Part shown: positions 46,338-55,224 of the stretch, piece by piece | Position numbering within the stretch: the first letter of the stretch is position 1 | How the letters are laid out: each line of letters opens with the position of its first letter | From: Gemmobacter nectariphilus DSM 15620 | GTDB taxonomy: Bacteria; Pseudomonadota; Alphaproteobacteria; Rhodobacterales; Rhodobacteraceae | DNA: 64,000 nucleotides | Direction: 5' to 3' | Assembly: GCF_000429765.1 (NCBI RefSeq) | Contig: NZ_AUCM01000009.1 | Location: forward strand, 135,779-199,778 | Notes under the pieces: generated by a model | Databases searched by the model: none | What the model saw: the letters and a program-made list of their open reading frames with translations, nothing else | What the model was told of the DNA's origin: nothing | Made by a program: the position numbers and the translations under genes

Positions 46338-47249
46338 TCAGGCTTTCGGGGGAATGTGGTCTGCGTGGTTTTGAAGATACCAATCCGCGATTTCCTCGCG
46401 TTTGGGGAACCAGACGCCGTCGAACTGCTTGGCGTAGCGAATGAAGTCGCGCAGGGCGCGGATCCGGAACGGCTGGCCGATCACATGCGGATGCAGGCCA
46501 ATGTTCATGAAGCGCCCGCTTGTCGCGCTTTCGGCATAAAGCCAGTCGAACTGCTCCTTGAACATCTGGAAGCCGGTTTCCACCGTCAGCCCTTGCCGCA
46601 AGAAGCTGAAATCGTTGACCTCGGAGGTATAGGGGATCGACACCATCGGCTTGCCCGACCGCGTCTTGACCAGATAGGGCTGGTCGTCGTTCAACAGGTC
46701 GGTGACGAAGGTCAGGCCTTCCTCGGCCAGAATATCGATGGTGTTGAGCGTCGAGCGCAACGAGCTGGACAGCCAGCCCCGCGCCTTTCGACCCACGGTC
46801 TGTTCATAGACCTGCAAGGTGCGGCGGATCACATCACGCTCGGCCGCTTCGTCGAACATGTAATCGGTCAGCAACTCGTCCTGCACATAGTTGTGCGCGA
46901 CGATTTCCCAGTTGCGGGCAAGCGCGGCGTCGATCACCTCGCGCCGCTCCAGCGCCATCTTGGCGTTCATCGTGCAGCTGGCGGGAACGCCCTCGGCATC
47001 GAACACGTCGAACATCCGCCAGACGCCGACGCGCTGGCCATATTCGCGCCAGGTGAAGTTCGGGTTGTCATAGACATTCCCCGGCAGGTTGCCGCCAACG
47101 ATGCCGGGCCCGCCCGGATAGTAGGGTTTGTCGGTGGGCTGGACCGGATCCCAGTATTCGAAATTGATCGTCAGAAGCACCGCAAGCCGTTGATCACCCG
47201 GCCATTTCAGCGGCTTGCGCGCGGACATCGGAACAAAATCATACTGCAT
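46338..47249 (-). CDS. Polysaccharide deacetylase-family hydrolase of the PuuE/cyclic-imidase-like type
   Basis: A 303-residue NodB-superfamily protein without a signal peptide, so cytoplasmic. The usual TFDD motif is INFEYWDP, as in PuuE allantoinases where Glu replaces Asp; IVAHNYVQDELLTDY provides a His, and NIGLHPHVIGQPFRI the last His. These proteins hydrolyse cyclic amides or imides, not acetylated sugars. Between a racemase-superfamily enzyme and an ALDH, a ring-opening amidohydrolase role is likely; the substrate is not identified. Confidence 0.78.
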   Translation of the reverse strand: MQYDFVPMSARKPLKWPGDQRLAVLLTINFEYWDPVQPTDKPYYPGGPGIVGGNLPGNVYDNPNFTWREYGQRVGVWRMFDVFDAEGVPASCTMNAKMALERREVIDAALARNWEIVAHNYVQDELLTDYMFDEAAERDVIRRTLQVYEQTVGRKARGWLSSSLRSTLNTIDILAEEGLTFVTDLLNDDQPYLVKTRSGKPMVSIPYTSEVNDFSFLRQGLTVETGFQMFKEQFDWLYAESATSGRFMNIGLHPHVIGQPFRIRALRDFIRYAKQFDGVWFPKREEIADWYLQNHADHIPPKA

Positions 47250-47267
47250 CGGCCCAGCCTCCCCGGT

Positions 47268-48014
47268 TCAGTGATGCGACAACAGCGAGCCGAAGCCCTG
47301 CACCTTGTCTTCGATCCCGTTCATCCGCAGGGCGTGCCAGTAGGTCGCGGTGTTGATCGCGATGACCGGCTTGTCGAGCCAGAATTCCGCGATTGCACCG
47401 ACACGCGCCATCGCAAGGTTCGTGCCCGCCTGCACGATCGCCTCGACCGAGGGGTCGTTCACCTCGATGATCGCATCGCGCAGGGTCTGTTCGCTTTCAT
47501 GCGCTATCAGCATCGGGCTCTTGCACTTCAGGCCCTTGACCGTGACCACCTCGTAGCCGCAATCGGTAAAGAACTTGCGCACCTGCTCATCCCCGATCGG
47601 CATGTAGGGGGTGATGACCGCGATGCGCTTGATGTCGCCCATCTTCGAGAGCGCGGCCTGGCAGGCATCCGAGCCCATCGCGACCGGCATTCCGGCACGG
47701 TCCTCGACCTGCGCCTTCAAGGTGTCGGCGCGTTCCTTGCCGTCCCAGAAGGTTTCCGCCGACATGCCCATGATCAGCGCGCCGGGCGAGCAGGTCTTGA
47801 CCGCGTCGATCGCATCCATCGTCGCCGCGCGGATCCGCATCACCAGTTCGTTGAAATCGTCGTCCGAATGGACCGGATCATCCGGGATCACGATGCGCGA
47901 GAAATGGTTGGTCACCCCGACCGGGCGCATGCTGTCGAATTCCGGCTGCACCGAGGTGTTGGTGGACGGCGCAATGACGCCGAATTTCATGCGGTATCCA
48001 AGGCTGTCAGTCAT
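47268..48014 (-). CDS. Asp/Glu racemase-superfamily protein (maleate isomerase / arylmalonate decarboxylase fold) without catalytic cysteines
   Basis: A 248-residue two-domain racemase-fold protein: YRMKFGVIAPSTNTSVQPEFDSMRP at the start, ALIMGMSAETFWDG at the first active-site loop and AIVQAGTNLAMARV at the second. Maleate isomerases and racemases have Cys in both loops, and arylmalonate decarboxylase in the second; here the positions are Met-Ser and Gly-Thr. It may therefore catalyse a decarboxylation, hydrolysis or tautomerisation by another mechanism. It follows the monooxygenase by 24 bp in the same operon. Confidence 0.78.
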   Translation of the reverse strand: MTDSLGYRMKFGVIAPSTNTSVQPEFDSMRPVGVTNHFSRIVIPDDPVHSDDDFNELVMRIRAATMDAIDAVKTCSPGALIMGMSAETFWDGKERADTLKAQVEDRAGMPVAMGSDACQAALSKMGDIKRIAVITPYMPIGDEQVRKFFTDCGYEVVTVKGLKCKSPMLIAHESEQTLRDAIIEVNDPSVEAIVQAGTNLAMARVGAIAEFWLDKPVIAINTATYWHALRMNGIEDKVQGFGSLLSHH

Positions 48015-48038
48015 CTTTTTCCCCTGTTGCCGAAAGCG

Positions 48039-49241
48039 TCACGCGACGCTTTCGAGTTCCTTGAGCGACCCCAGCATCGACGACCGCATCAGGTAGTCCT
48101 TGTGCCGGACCGGATCGGCCACGATGGCGCGCAGATCATCGTGATAGGCCTTGCGCGCGGCCGGGTCGGTCTCGGCCATGATCTGCCGATTGCGCAGCGA
48201 TTGCGCCTGAACCGTATCGATCGCTGCCTTGCGGCGCTGGCGTTCATAGCGGCCCATGATGTCCAAAGGCGCGCCGTTCCAGACCTGGGCCAGCTTTTCG
48301 GTCAGGTTCACCGCGTCATGCACGCCGCCGTTCATGCCCATCCCGCCCAGCGGGTTGTTCAGGTGCGCCGCATCGCCTGCCAGGAACACCCGCCCGGCCA
48401 CATAGCTTTTCGCGACACGCTGATGCACGCGGTAGGCGGTCGAGTGGACGATGTCATAGCGATCCGGGTTGGGGCACAGCGCCTGCAGGCGCGATTCCAT
48501 GACGGCGGGGTCTTTCACCTGCTCGTCCGACAGGCTGGGATCGGTCGGCAGCAGCACCCGCCACAGCGAGGGCGTGCGCAGCAGCACCGCCCATTCGCTC
48601 GGGTCGGTGACATAGGCAATCGGGGCAAGATCGGGGATCGCCTTGGCAAAGTCGAAATGCGTGGACATCGACAGGAAGATCTCGGGGATGGTCAGCCCCT
48701 CGAACTCGATATTCAGCGACTTGCGAATATTGCTGTGCGCCCCGTCGCAGGCGATCAGGTAGCGCGCACGCAGCTCGCGCGTGCCGCCATCGGGGGTAGA
48801 GATCGTCAACGTCACATCATCGTCAGTCTGGCTGACCGACAAGCCGCGGCTGCCATACAGGATCTCGACCCCGCCATCGCGCATCAGCATGTCGCGCAGA
48901 TGTTCGGTCAATTTCCACTGCTCGCACTGCAGGCGGTAGGGGTGGTTTGTCTCGCCTTTCAGGATGCCCAGATCGAATTCGGCCACCAGACCTTCCTTGC
49001 GGTCGCGGAACTGCCACTTGGGGCAGACCAACCCGCGCTCGACAAGGCGGCCGGACACGCCAAAGCGGTCCAGCATGTCCAGCGTCGGCGGATGGAAGGT
49101 CGAGGCCCGCAGATCCTTGGGAAGATCATCGCTTGCCTCGATCACGGTGACAGGAATTCCCGCTTCGGCAAGGCATGTCGCCGCCACCAGCCCGACCGGA
49201 CCCGCCCCCACAACCAACACGCGATCTGCACTGCCGGACAT
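48039..49241 (-). CDS. FAD-dependent aromatic-ring hydroxylase (PF01494 type)
   Basis: A 400-residue class A flavoprotein monooxygenase. VLVVGAGPVGLVAATCLAEAGIPVTVIE is the FAD-binding Rossmann motif, LIACDGAHSNIRKSL the DG motif, and GRVFLAGDAAHLNNPLGGMGMNGGVHDA the GD motif. It hydroxylates phenols or heteroaromatics with NAD(P)H and O2. The ATG at 49241 has GGAGG eight bases upstream, preferred over a GTG three codons earlier. First gene of a five-gene operon; a weak half of the shared dyad is at 49291-49303. Confidence 0.88.
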   Translation of the reverse strand: MSGSADRVLVVGAGPVGLVAATCLAEAGIPVTVIEASDDLPKDLRASTFHPPTLDMLDRFGVSGRLVERGLVCPKWQFRDRKEGLVAEFDLGILKGETNHPYRLQCEQWKLTEHLRDMLMRDGGVEILYGSRGLSVSQTDDDVTLTISTPDGGTRELRARYLIACDGAHSNIRKSLNIEFEGLTIPEIFLSMSTHFDFAKAIPDLAPIAYVTDPSEWAVLLRTPSLWRVLLPTDPSLSDEQVKDPAVMESRLQALCPNPDRYDIVHSTAYRVHQRVAKSYVAGRVFLAGDAAHLNNPLGGMGMNGGVHDAVNLTEKLAQVWNGAPLDIMGRYERQRRKAAIDTVQAQSLRNRQIMAETDPAARKAYHDDLRAIVADPVRHKDYLMRSSMLGSLKELESVA

Positions 49242-49342
49242 CCGCGCCACCTCCGTTCATCCTGACTCTGTGCCGACACTCTGTCCAAAAGGTAGTGACA
49301 AATCAACAATTCTTTTGGGAAAGAATGGTATTTTTGCCCGCC

Positions 49343-50056
49343 TTACACCACAGGATTTGACGCGCCATCGACGCGCAGGATCGTGCCATTGACGGCCGAG
49401 GCGGCATCGCTGGCCAGAAAGGCCACGACCGCGGCGATCTCTTGCGGCGTCGGCACCTGACCAGAGGGAAAGGCCTTTGCCAGCTCAACCCGGACCTGCG
49501 CCGGGTCGGTGCCTGCCTGGGTGGCGCGCGCCTGAACCATCTGCTCGAACCGCTCGGTCGCCACTGCGCCCGGGTTCACGCCCACGACCCGCACACCGCG
49601 GCTGCCATAGGCATGGCCAAGCCCCGTGGTCAGCAGCATCAGCGCGGCATTGGCCGCCCCGCCCGGCAGATGGGTGACCGAGGCCACCTGCCCGCCTGCG
49701 CCGATCACATTCACCACAACACCGGCGCCCTGCCTGGCCATCGACTGCAGCGCCGGCATGATCGCGTTGACATAGGTGAAATACTTGGCCTCCATCCCGG
49801 CCCGCAAGGCGTGCGCCGACAGCTCGGCCAGCGGCGCCTGCCGGGCGGCGCCGGCGGTGCAGACCAGCACCTCGACCGGCCCCTGCTCTGCCTCGGCGCG
49901 GGCGATCGCGGCCGCTGCCGCCCGGGGATCGGCCAGATCCACACCGCCGCTGCGCGACAGCACCGTGACCCGCTCGCCTGCCGCCCGGAACCAGTCGGCA
50001 CAGGCCGCGCCAATGCCACGGCTTCCGCCTGCCACGATCACATGACGGCCGCTCAT
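49343..50056 (-). CDS. SDR-family oxidoreductase
   Basis: A 237-residue SDR-like protein. VIVAGGSRGIGAACADWF is the cofactor motif; LVCTAGAAR stands for NNAG. The active site is atypical: the YxxxK tyrosine region reads HLPGGAANAALMLL, so Tyr and Lys are not where expected. It may be a non-oxidoreductase SDR or use a shifted catalytic set. Its start overlaps the TRAP permease stop by 4 bp, so it is coupled to the transporter and presumably acts early on the imported compound. Confidence 0.8.
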   Translation of the reverse strand: MSGRHVIVAGGSRGIGAACADWFRAAGERVTVLSRSGGVDLADPRAAAAAIARAEAEQGPVEVLVCTAGAARQAPLAELSAHALRAGMEAKYFTYVNAIMPALQSMARQGAGVVVNVIGAGGQVASVTHLPGGAANAALMLLTTGLGHAYGSRGVRVVGVNPGAVATERFEQMVQARATQAGTDPAQVRVELAKAFPSGQVPTPQEIAAVVAFLASDAASAVNGTILRVDGASNPVV

Positions 50057-51981
50057 TCCCTGGCCGCCCGCAGCGTCAGGAAGCGGCCATCGCGCATCAG
50101 GATGTGCTGCAACAGCACCGCCAACCCAAGCATTGCCACGCTGTAGTCGAGAGCGGAAAACAAAAGCCGATCCAGCGGGAACATGATTGCCACCCCCAAG
50201 GCCAGCCAGACCGCCCGCGCGCGCCATCCCAGCTTGCGGTGGCCATGGCCCAGAAAGGCCGCGGCGATCAGCGACAGTGACACGATCGTCGACACGAACA
50301 CATAGACCGCTTGCGGCCAGGTGGTCTCGAGCAGCAGGCCCGGCTTGTAGATGAAAAAGAACGGCAGGAAGTAGGACAGCCAGCCGAACCTGAACGCCGC
50401 GATCCCGGTCTTGTGCTGGTTGGCGCCGCCGATGCTGGCCGCGGCAAAGGCCGCCAGCGCGATCGGCGGGGTGATCATCGACAGCATGCCGTAATACAGC
50501 AGGAACATATGCGCCGGGATCGGCGGAACGCCAAGCTCGACCAGCGCAGGCGCGGTCAGCGTGGCCAGCAGCAGATAGACGCCCGTCGTCGGCAGGCCCA
50601 GCCCCAGCAGCAGCGCGATCCCTGCCGACAGCAGCAGAAGCGCGAACAGGCTCTCGGACCCGAAGGTCATCAGGTAATAGCTGAGCGTGAAGCCAAGCCC
50701 CGTAAGCGTCATCAGCCCGATGATCATGCCTGCGGCAGCCGTGATCAGCAGGACCTCGGAGGTTGAGACGCCCGCATCGACCAAAGCCTTCAGAATCTGG
50801 CGCGGGCTCATCCCGCCGTGGCGCAGGCGCAACAGATAGGCGCCCAGCGCCAGCACAACCGTCACCCCCGTGGCATAGACCGCCGCGACCTCGGCCGAGT
50901 GGTTGAAGGCAAAGATACCCAGCATCAACGCCACGATCGCCAGCACACTGATCCAGCCCTCGGCCAGGATTTCCAGAAAGGGCTGGCGGCGGGTGGCCTC
51001 CATGCTGGCCATGTTGTCGCGCCGCGCCATGAAGTCGATCTGCACATAGATCGAGACGAAATACAAAAGCGCAGGCAAGGCGGCGGCCACGATGATGTCA
51101 CGGTACGGCACCCGCAGAATTTCCGCCATCAGGAAGGCGGCCGCACCCATCAGCGGCGGCATCAGTTGCCCGCCGGTCGAGGCCACCGCCTCGATCGCCG
51201 AGGCATTGGTGGCTGAAAATCCCGCCCGCTTCATCACAGGGATCGTCACCACCCCGGTCGTCATCACGTTCGAAACCGCGCTGCCCGAAATCATCCCCGT
51301 CAGGCACGAGGCCGTCACCGCGACCTTTGCCGCACCACCGGGCCCCTTGCCCGAGATCCGGCCCGCAAGGTTCGAAAAGAACTCCGACCCGCCCGTTGCA
51401 ATCAGGAACGCCCCGAACAGCACAAACAGCACCACGACAAACGCCGCAATCTGCAACGATTGCCCCCAGGTCGCCGAGGAATCCGTGCCCAGAAACCGCA
51501 CCACATCGCCCAGCGGCTGCGGACGCCCCTGCAAGGCACCTGGCACATAATGGCCCGCAACCGCGTACAGCAGCAAAAGGCCAAAAATGACCACCAGCGT
51601 ATAGCCGATGACGCGCCGCAGCCCCTCCATCATCAAGCCGATGACCACACAGCCCAGGATCAAGGCCTCGGTCGGGTACTGGTGCGAACGTTCGGAAAGG
51701 ATCTGGAACCGCAGGAAGACGTGCAGCCCAAGCGCCAGTGACAGCGCGGCAAGGCCAAGATCCAGCTGCCAGAACCGGGCCGTTGGCGACAGGCTTCCGC
51801 GCAGAAAACACACGGCAAGCGAGGCGCACAGCATCAGCGCCGCAAGCTGCTGGGGGAAGATCATCAACCCGAGCTTCTGCGGAACGCCCAGCACGCCCGC
51901 AATCGCGATCAGCGGTACAACAATGGCAAGGCCGGCCAGTGTGGTTCTGGTTACCCTGCCGCGCAACCCGTGATCGGTCAT
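50053..51981 (-). CDS. TRAP transporter fused permease (DctQM type, TAXI system)
   Basis: A 642-residue integral membrane protein. The N-terminal about 190 residues correspond to DctQ-like helices and the rest to the DctM domain, with LTGMISGSAVSNVMTTGVVTIPVMKRAG, EAVASTGGQLMPPLMGAAAFLMAE and GLGLPTTGVYLLLATLTAPAL as conserved loops. A C-terminal pair of helices follows. It works with the TAXI binding protein encoded just upstream to import an organic anion with sodium or protons. Confidence 0.92.
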   Translation of the reverse strand: MTDHGLRGRVTRTTLAGLAIVVPLIAIAGVLGVPQKLGLMIFPQQLAALMLCASLAVCFLRGSLSPTARFWQLDLGLAALSLALGLHVFLRFQILSERSHQYPTEALILGCVVIGLMMEGLRRVIGYTLVVIFGLLLLYAVAGHYVPGALQGRPQPLGDVVRFLGTDSSATWGQSLQIAAFVVVLFVLFGAFLIATGGSEFFSNLAGRISGKGPGGAAKVAVTASCLTGMISGSAVSNVMTTGVVTIPVMKRAGFSATNASAIEAVASTGGQLMPPLMGAAAFLMAEILRVPYRDIIVAAALPALLYFVSIYVQIDFMARRDNMASMEATRRQPFLEILAEGWISVLAIVALMLGIFAFNHSAEVAAVYATGVTVVLALGAYLLRLRHGGMSPRQILKALVDAGVSTSEVLLITAAAGMIIGLMTLTGLGFTLSYYLMTFGSESLFALLLLSAGIALLLGLGLPTTGVYLLLATLTAPALVELGVPPIPAHMFLLYYGMLSMITPPIALAAFAAASIGGANQHKTGIAAFRFGWLSYFLPFFFIYKPGLLLETTWPQAVYVFVSTIVSLSLIAAAFLGHGHRKLGWRARAVWLALGVAIMFPLDRLLFSALDYSVAMLGLAVLLQHILMRDGRFLTLRAARE

Positions 51982-52042
51982 CCCAGACCCCCTCGCTGTG
52001 AAAAGCGCCCCCCCGGTGCAGGAAGGCGCGGGCTGATGCGGC

Positions 52043-52990
52043 CTATTTGCCGCCCCAGATGCCCTTTTCGCGATAGAAGGCCTCGGCCGCCGGATGGTAG
52101 GGCAGCGTCGTCACATGGGCCAGCATCGCGGGATCGTATTCACCCCACAGCGGGCCACCTTGCTTGACCACCTCGGGGTTGTCATAGAGCGCGGCCAGAA
52201 CCTTGGTCACCACCTCGGCCGGCAGGTCCTTGTGGCCGAACAGGGTGTAGTCATAGAACAGCACCGTGGTTTCCGGGGTCATGCCCGCAGCCGCCGGCCG
52301 ATCCCCCCAGGTCTTCAGATTGGTGCCGGGCAGATATTTCGACAAGATCGCCTCGTCACCCGGCTTGAAGGACAGATAGCGCACCTTGCCCGCGCTGGCC
52401 TCGACATCCATGATCGACTGGGCGCCCACCGATCCAATCGTCACCTCGGTGGTGCCGTCCTTCACGTTCTTGAACTGCTGGGCGAAATTCGCTGTCGGCA
52501 CCCCCTGCACGTCGGCATAGGTCACCCCCGCTGTTTCCATCGCGGCAGTAAAGAAGAACTCGCCCAAAGAGTTCTTCGGGAATTGCGGCACCTTGCGGCC
52601 CTTCAGATCGGCCAGTGTCGCGATTCCCGTGCTTTCGGGCACCACGATGCCTGCGTTGAACGGGATGATCGAGGCAAGCATCACCAGATTGGGATTGGGG
52701 TCTCCCTCGGACATGCCGATCCCCTGGACCGCATGGGACACCTGCGGGAAATTGGCGATCCCCATTTCAATCCGGCCCAGGTTGATCTGGGGGATATACT
52801 GCGAGGTATTGGCCATCACCTGCGGGCGCATCGTCAGATCGGTGGTTTCCGACAGCACCTTGGCCAGATGCATCGCCAGTTGCTCCGTCGCCCCGCCCGT
52901 CGTGGTGGCAAGACCCACCATCTGTGCCTGCGCAGGAAGGACGAAGCCGACCCCCAGCGCAAAGGCAAGCGTCTTGACCAGTGTGTTCAT
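52043..52990 (-). CDS. TAXI-family TRAP transporter solute-binding protein
   Basis: A 315-residue periplasmic receptor with signal peptide (MNTLVKTLAFALGVGFVLPAQA). MVGLATTTGGATEQLAMHLAKVLSE and LGRIEMGIANFPQVSHA are typical of TAXI proteins. The start at 52990 has AGGGA eight bases upstream; a second ATG two codons earlier is too close to that site. The gene is 61 bp upstream of the fused permease. In the 214-bp region above it, GGCTTGTACCGATAAAC (about 53182-53198) partly resembles the shared dyad motif. Confidence 0.9.
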   Translation of the reverse strand: MNTLVKTLAFALGVGFVLPAQAQMVGLATTTGGATEQLAMHLAKVLSETTDLTMRPQVMANTSQYIPQINLGRIEMGIANFPQVSHAVQGIGMSEGDPNPNLVMLASIIPFNAGIVVPESTGIATLADLKGRKVPQFPKNSLGEFFFTAAMETAGVTYADVQGVPTANFAQQFKNVKDGTTEVTIGSVGAQSIMDVEASAGKVRYLSFKPGDEAILSKYLPGTNLKTWGDRPAAAGMTPETTVLFYDYTLFGHKDLPAEVVTKVLAALYDNPEVVKQGGPLWGEYDPAMLAHVTTLPYHPAAEAFYREKGIWGGK

Positions 52991-53204
52991 GTTCATAATC
53001 CCTGTTGCATCCTTGTCGTTTGCCATCGCGTCCGGCCTCTTGTGGCGGGCCATTGGTCGTAGCAGAGGGGTCATTCAGGCAGGAAATGCAGGCGAACCTG
53101 TCGGTATTGCACCAGCTCCCGGAAAATCGGCAACCCGTGTCGAGACTGCATAGATACGGACATCCTGTCAAACCGTTTGTTGGCTTGTACCGATAAACGC
53201 CGTC

Positions 53205-53816
53205 TTATGCGAACAGCCAGGGCTGGCGCAGCTTGTGGCCCGACTCGAAGGCCTCGATCGCCGGCAGGTCGCGGTTCAAGATCACGTCGGTTTCGTCCCA
53301 GCCGTTCAGGAAGGCCTGCTGCACCTCTTCTGAAAGGCCAAGATCGCACACCTTCATGCCATCGACGCACAGCGTCTGCGCCTGCATGTCCAGCTCGAAC
53401 TGCGCGCCCTCGTCCGCCTTGCGGCCCAGGTCGTCGCAGACCTCCTTGGGCAGGCGCAGCACCAGAAGCCCGTTCTTGACCGCATTGCCGGCAAAGATGT
53501 CGCCGAAATCGGGCGCGATCACCAGCCGAATGCCAAAGTCCACCAGCGCCCAGACCGCATGTTCGCGCGACGAGCCACAGCCAAAGCCCGGCCCCGCCAC
53601 GATCGCCTGCGCCCCGCGCCAGCCGTCCCGATGCAGCGGGAAATCGGCGATCTCGGCCCCTTCGGACGTGAAGCGGCGATCGCGAAAGGCGCATTCGCCC
53701 AGGCCCTCGCGCTCGAGCCGCAGAAGGTAGCGGGCGGGAAAGATGATATCGGTGTCGATGTTGGTTTCCGGGAAATACGCCGCGCGCGAGGTGATCCGGG
53801 TCAGCGGGGTGATCAT
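53205..53816 (-). CDS. LeuD-type hydratase small subunit (3-isopropylmalate dehydratase family)
   Basis: A 203-residue swivelling-domain subunit. AAYFPETNIDTDIIFPARYLL, GPGFGCGSSREHAVWAL and IAPDFGDIFAGNAVKNGLL are the conserved LeuD motifs. Together with the adjacent large subunit it forms an iron-sulfur hydro-lyase. Context (racemase-fold enzyme upstream, no leuA or leuB nearby) argues for a catabolic (alkyl)maleate or citraconate hydratase rather than leucine synthesis. Its ATG overlaps the large-subunit stop by 4 bp. Confidence 0.85.
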   Translation of the reverse strand: MITPLTRITSRAAYFPETNIDTDIIFPARYLLRLEREGLGECAFRDRRFTSEGAEIADFPLHRDGWRGAQAIVAGPGFGCGSSREHAVWALVDFGIRLVIAPDFGDIFAGNAVKNGLLVLRLPKEVCDDLGRKADEGAQFELDMQAQTLCVDGMKVCDLGLSEEVQQAFLNGWDETDVILNRDLPAIEAFESGHKLRQPWLFA

Positions 53817-55222
53817 GCCAGCGCCTCCAGCTTGCGCACATCGGTCAGGGTGCCGGTCACGGCCGCGGCCGCCGCCATCGCGGGCGACATCAGATGCGTG
53901 CGCCCGCCCTTGCCCTGCCGCCCCTCGAAGTTGCGGTTCGAGGTCGAGGCGCAGCGTTCCCCAGGCGCGATCGTATCGCCGTTCATCGCAACGCACATCG
54001 AACAGCCCGCATCGCGCCATTCGAACCCGGCCTGCTTGAAGATATGGTCCAGACCTTGCGCCTCGGCCTGCGCCTTGACGAGGCCCGAGCCCGGAACGAC
54101 GATGGCCCGCACCCCTTCCTGCACGCGGCGCCCTTTCAGCACCGCCGCCGCGGCCTGCAGATCGGCCAGTCGGCCATTGGTGCAAGACCCGATGAAGACC
54201 ACATCGACGGGCAGGCCCTCGAGCCGCTGACCCGGTCGCAAGCCCATGTAATCCAGCGCTTTTTTATGTCGCGCGCCGCGCTGGGGGTTGGCATCCAGCG
54301 CCGGGTCGGGGATCGGTGCATCGATTGGCAGCGCATCCTCGGGCGAGGTGCCCCAGGTTGCATGAGGCGCCAGCCCCTCGAGGTCGATCTCGACCTCGCG
54401 GTCATAGCTTGCATCGGCGTCGCTGCGCAGCGTCTGCCAATAGGCCAGCGCGGCCTCCCACAGATCGCCCTTGGGGGCCATTGGCCGATCCTTCAGCCAG
54501 GCAAAGGTCGTCGCGTCAGGCGCAATCAGGGCAACCCGCGCACCGGCCTCGATCGCCATGTTGCACAGGGTCATCCGCGCTTCCATGCCCATGTCGGCCA
54601 GCGCGGGTCCGACATATTCGATGGCGTGGCCGGCCGCCCCGTTCGCCCCCACCGTCGCGATCAGCTTCAGGGCAATATCCTTTGTGGTCAGGCCCGGCGG
54701 CATTGCGCCCTTCAGCACCACCTTCATGTTGCACGCCTTGCGCTGCACCAGCGCCTGCGTTGCCATCACGATCCCGCATTCCGAAGCGCCAATGCCAAAG
54801 GCCAGAGCCCCGAAGGCCCCGTGGGTCGAGGTGTGGCTGTCGCCGCAGGCCAGCGTGATCCCGGGCAGAGTGAACCCCTGTTCCGGGCCCATCACATGCA
54901 CGATCCCCTGCCGGATATCGTCGAGTGCGATATAGGGGATCTTGTGGCGCGCGACATTCTCGATCAGCCGGGCAGTCTGGCGCGCGGCCATCGGGTCGGC
55001 GATCGGCTTGTCGCGGTTCACCGTCGGCACAGCGTGATCGGCCACGGCCAGGTTCGCCTCGGGACGGCGGGCACGCAGGCCGCGCTTGTCCATCGCCACG
55101 AAGGATTGCGGCGTGGACACCTCGTGCAGCAAATGCCGGTCCACATAGATCAGCGAACTGCCATCGGCGAAATCACGCACCACATGGCTGAGCCACAGCT
55201 TGTCATACAGCGTCTGCGCCAT
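53813..55222 (-). CDS. LeuC-type hydratase large subunit (aconitase superfamily)
   Basis: A 469-residue 4Fe-4S hydro-lyase subunit. LIYVDRHLLHEVSTPQSF, TLACGDSHTSTHGAFGALAFGIG, VFIGSCTNGRL and DAGCSMCVAMNGD supply substrate loops and the three cluster cysteines (about 345, 405 and 408). The start at 55222 (MAQTLYDK) has GGAG eight bases upstream, overlapping the end of the preceding gene. The reaction would be stereospecific hydration of a cis-enedioate such as maleate, citraconate or dimethylmaleate; which one is unknown. Confidence 0.88.
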   Translation of the reverse strand: MAQTLYDKLWLSHVVRDFADGSSLIYVDRHLLHEVSTPQSFVAMDKRGLRARRPEANLAVADHAVPTVNRDKPIADPMAARQTARLIENVARHKIPYIALDDIRQGIVHVMGPEQGFTLPGITLACGDSHTSTHGAFGALAFGIGASECGIVMATQALVQRKACNMKVVLKGAMPPGLTTKDIALKLIATVGANGAAGHAIEYVGPALADMGMEARMTLCNMAIEAGARVALIAPDATTFAWLKDRPMAPKGDLWEAALAYWQTLRSDADASYDREVEIDLEGLAPHATWGTSPEDALPIDAPIPDPALDANPQRGARHKKALDYMGLRPGQRLEGLPVDVVFIGSCTNGRLADLQAAAAVLKGRRVQEGVRAIVVPGSGLVKAQAEAQGLDHIFKQAGFEWRDAGCSMCVAMNGDTIAPGERCASTSNRNFEGRQGKGGRTHLMSPAMAAAAAVTGTLTDVRKLEALA

Positions 55223-55224
55223 CG

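Noticed and set aside
46212..49265. 1017-codon rightward frame opposite the deacetylase, racemase-fold and monooxygenase genes
   Set aside because: Very long, but it mirrors three well-conserved leftward genes and its product is His/Arg-rich low-quality sequence with no domains.
53205..55222. Leucine-biosynthetic leuCD
   Set aside because: No leuA/leuB neighbours; the pair is downstream of a racemase-fold gene and a shared catabolic dyad. It cannot be excluded without the rest of the genome.
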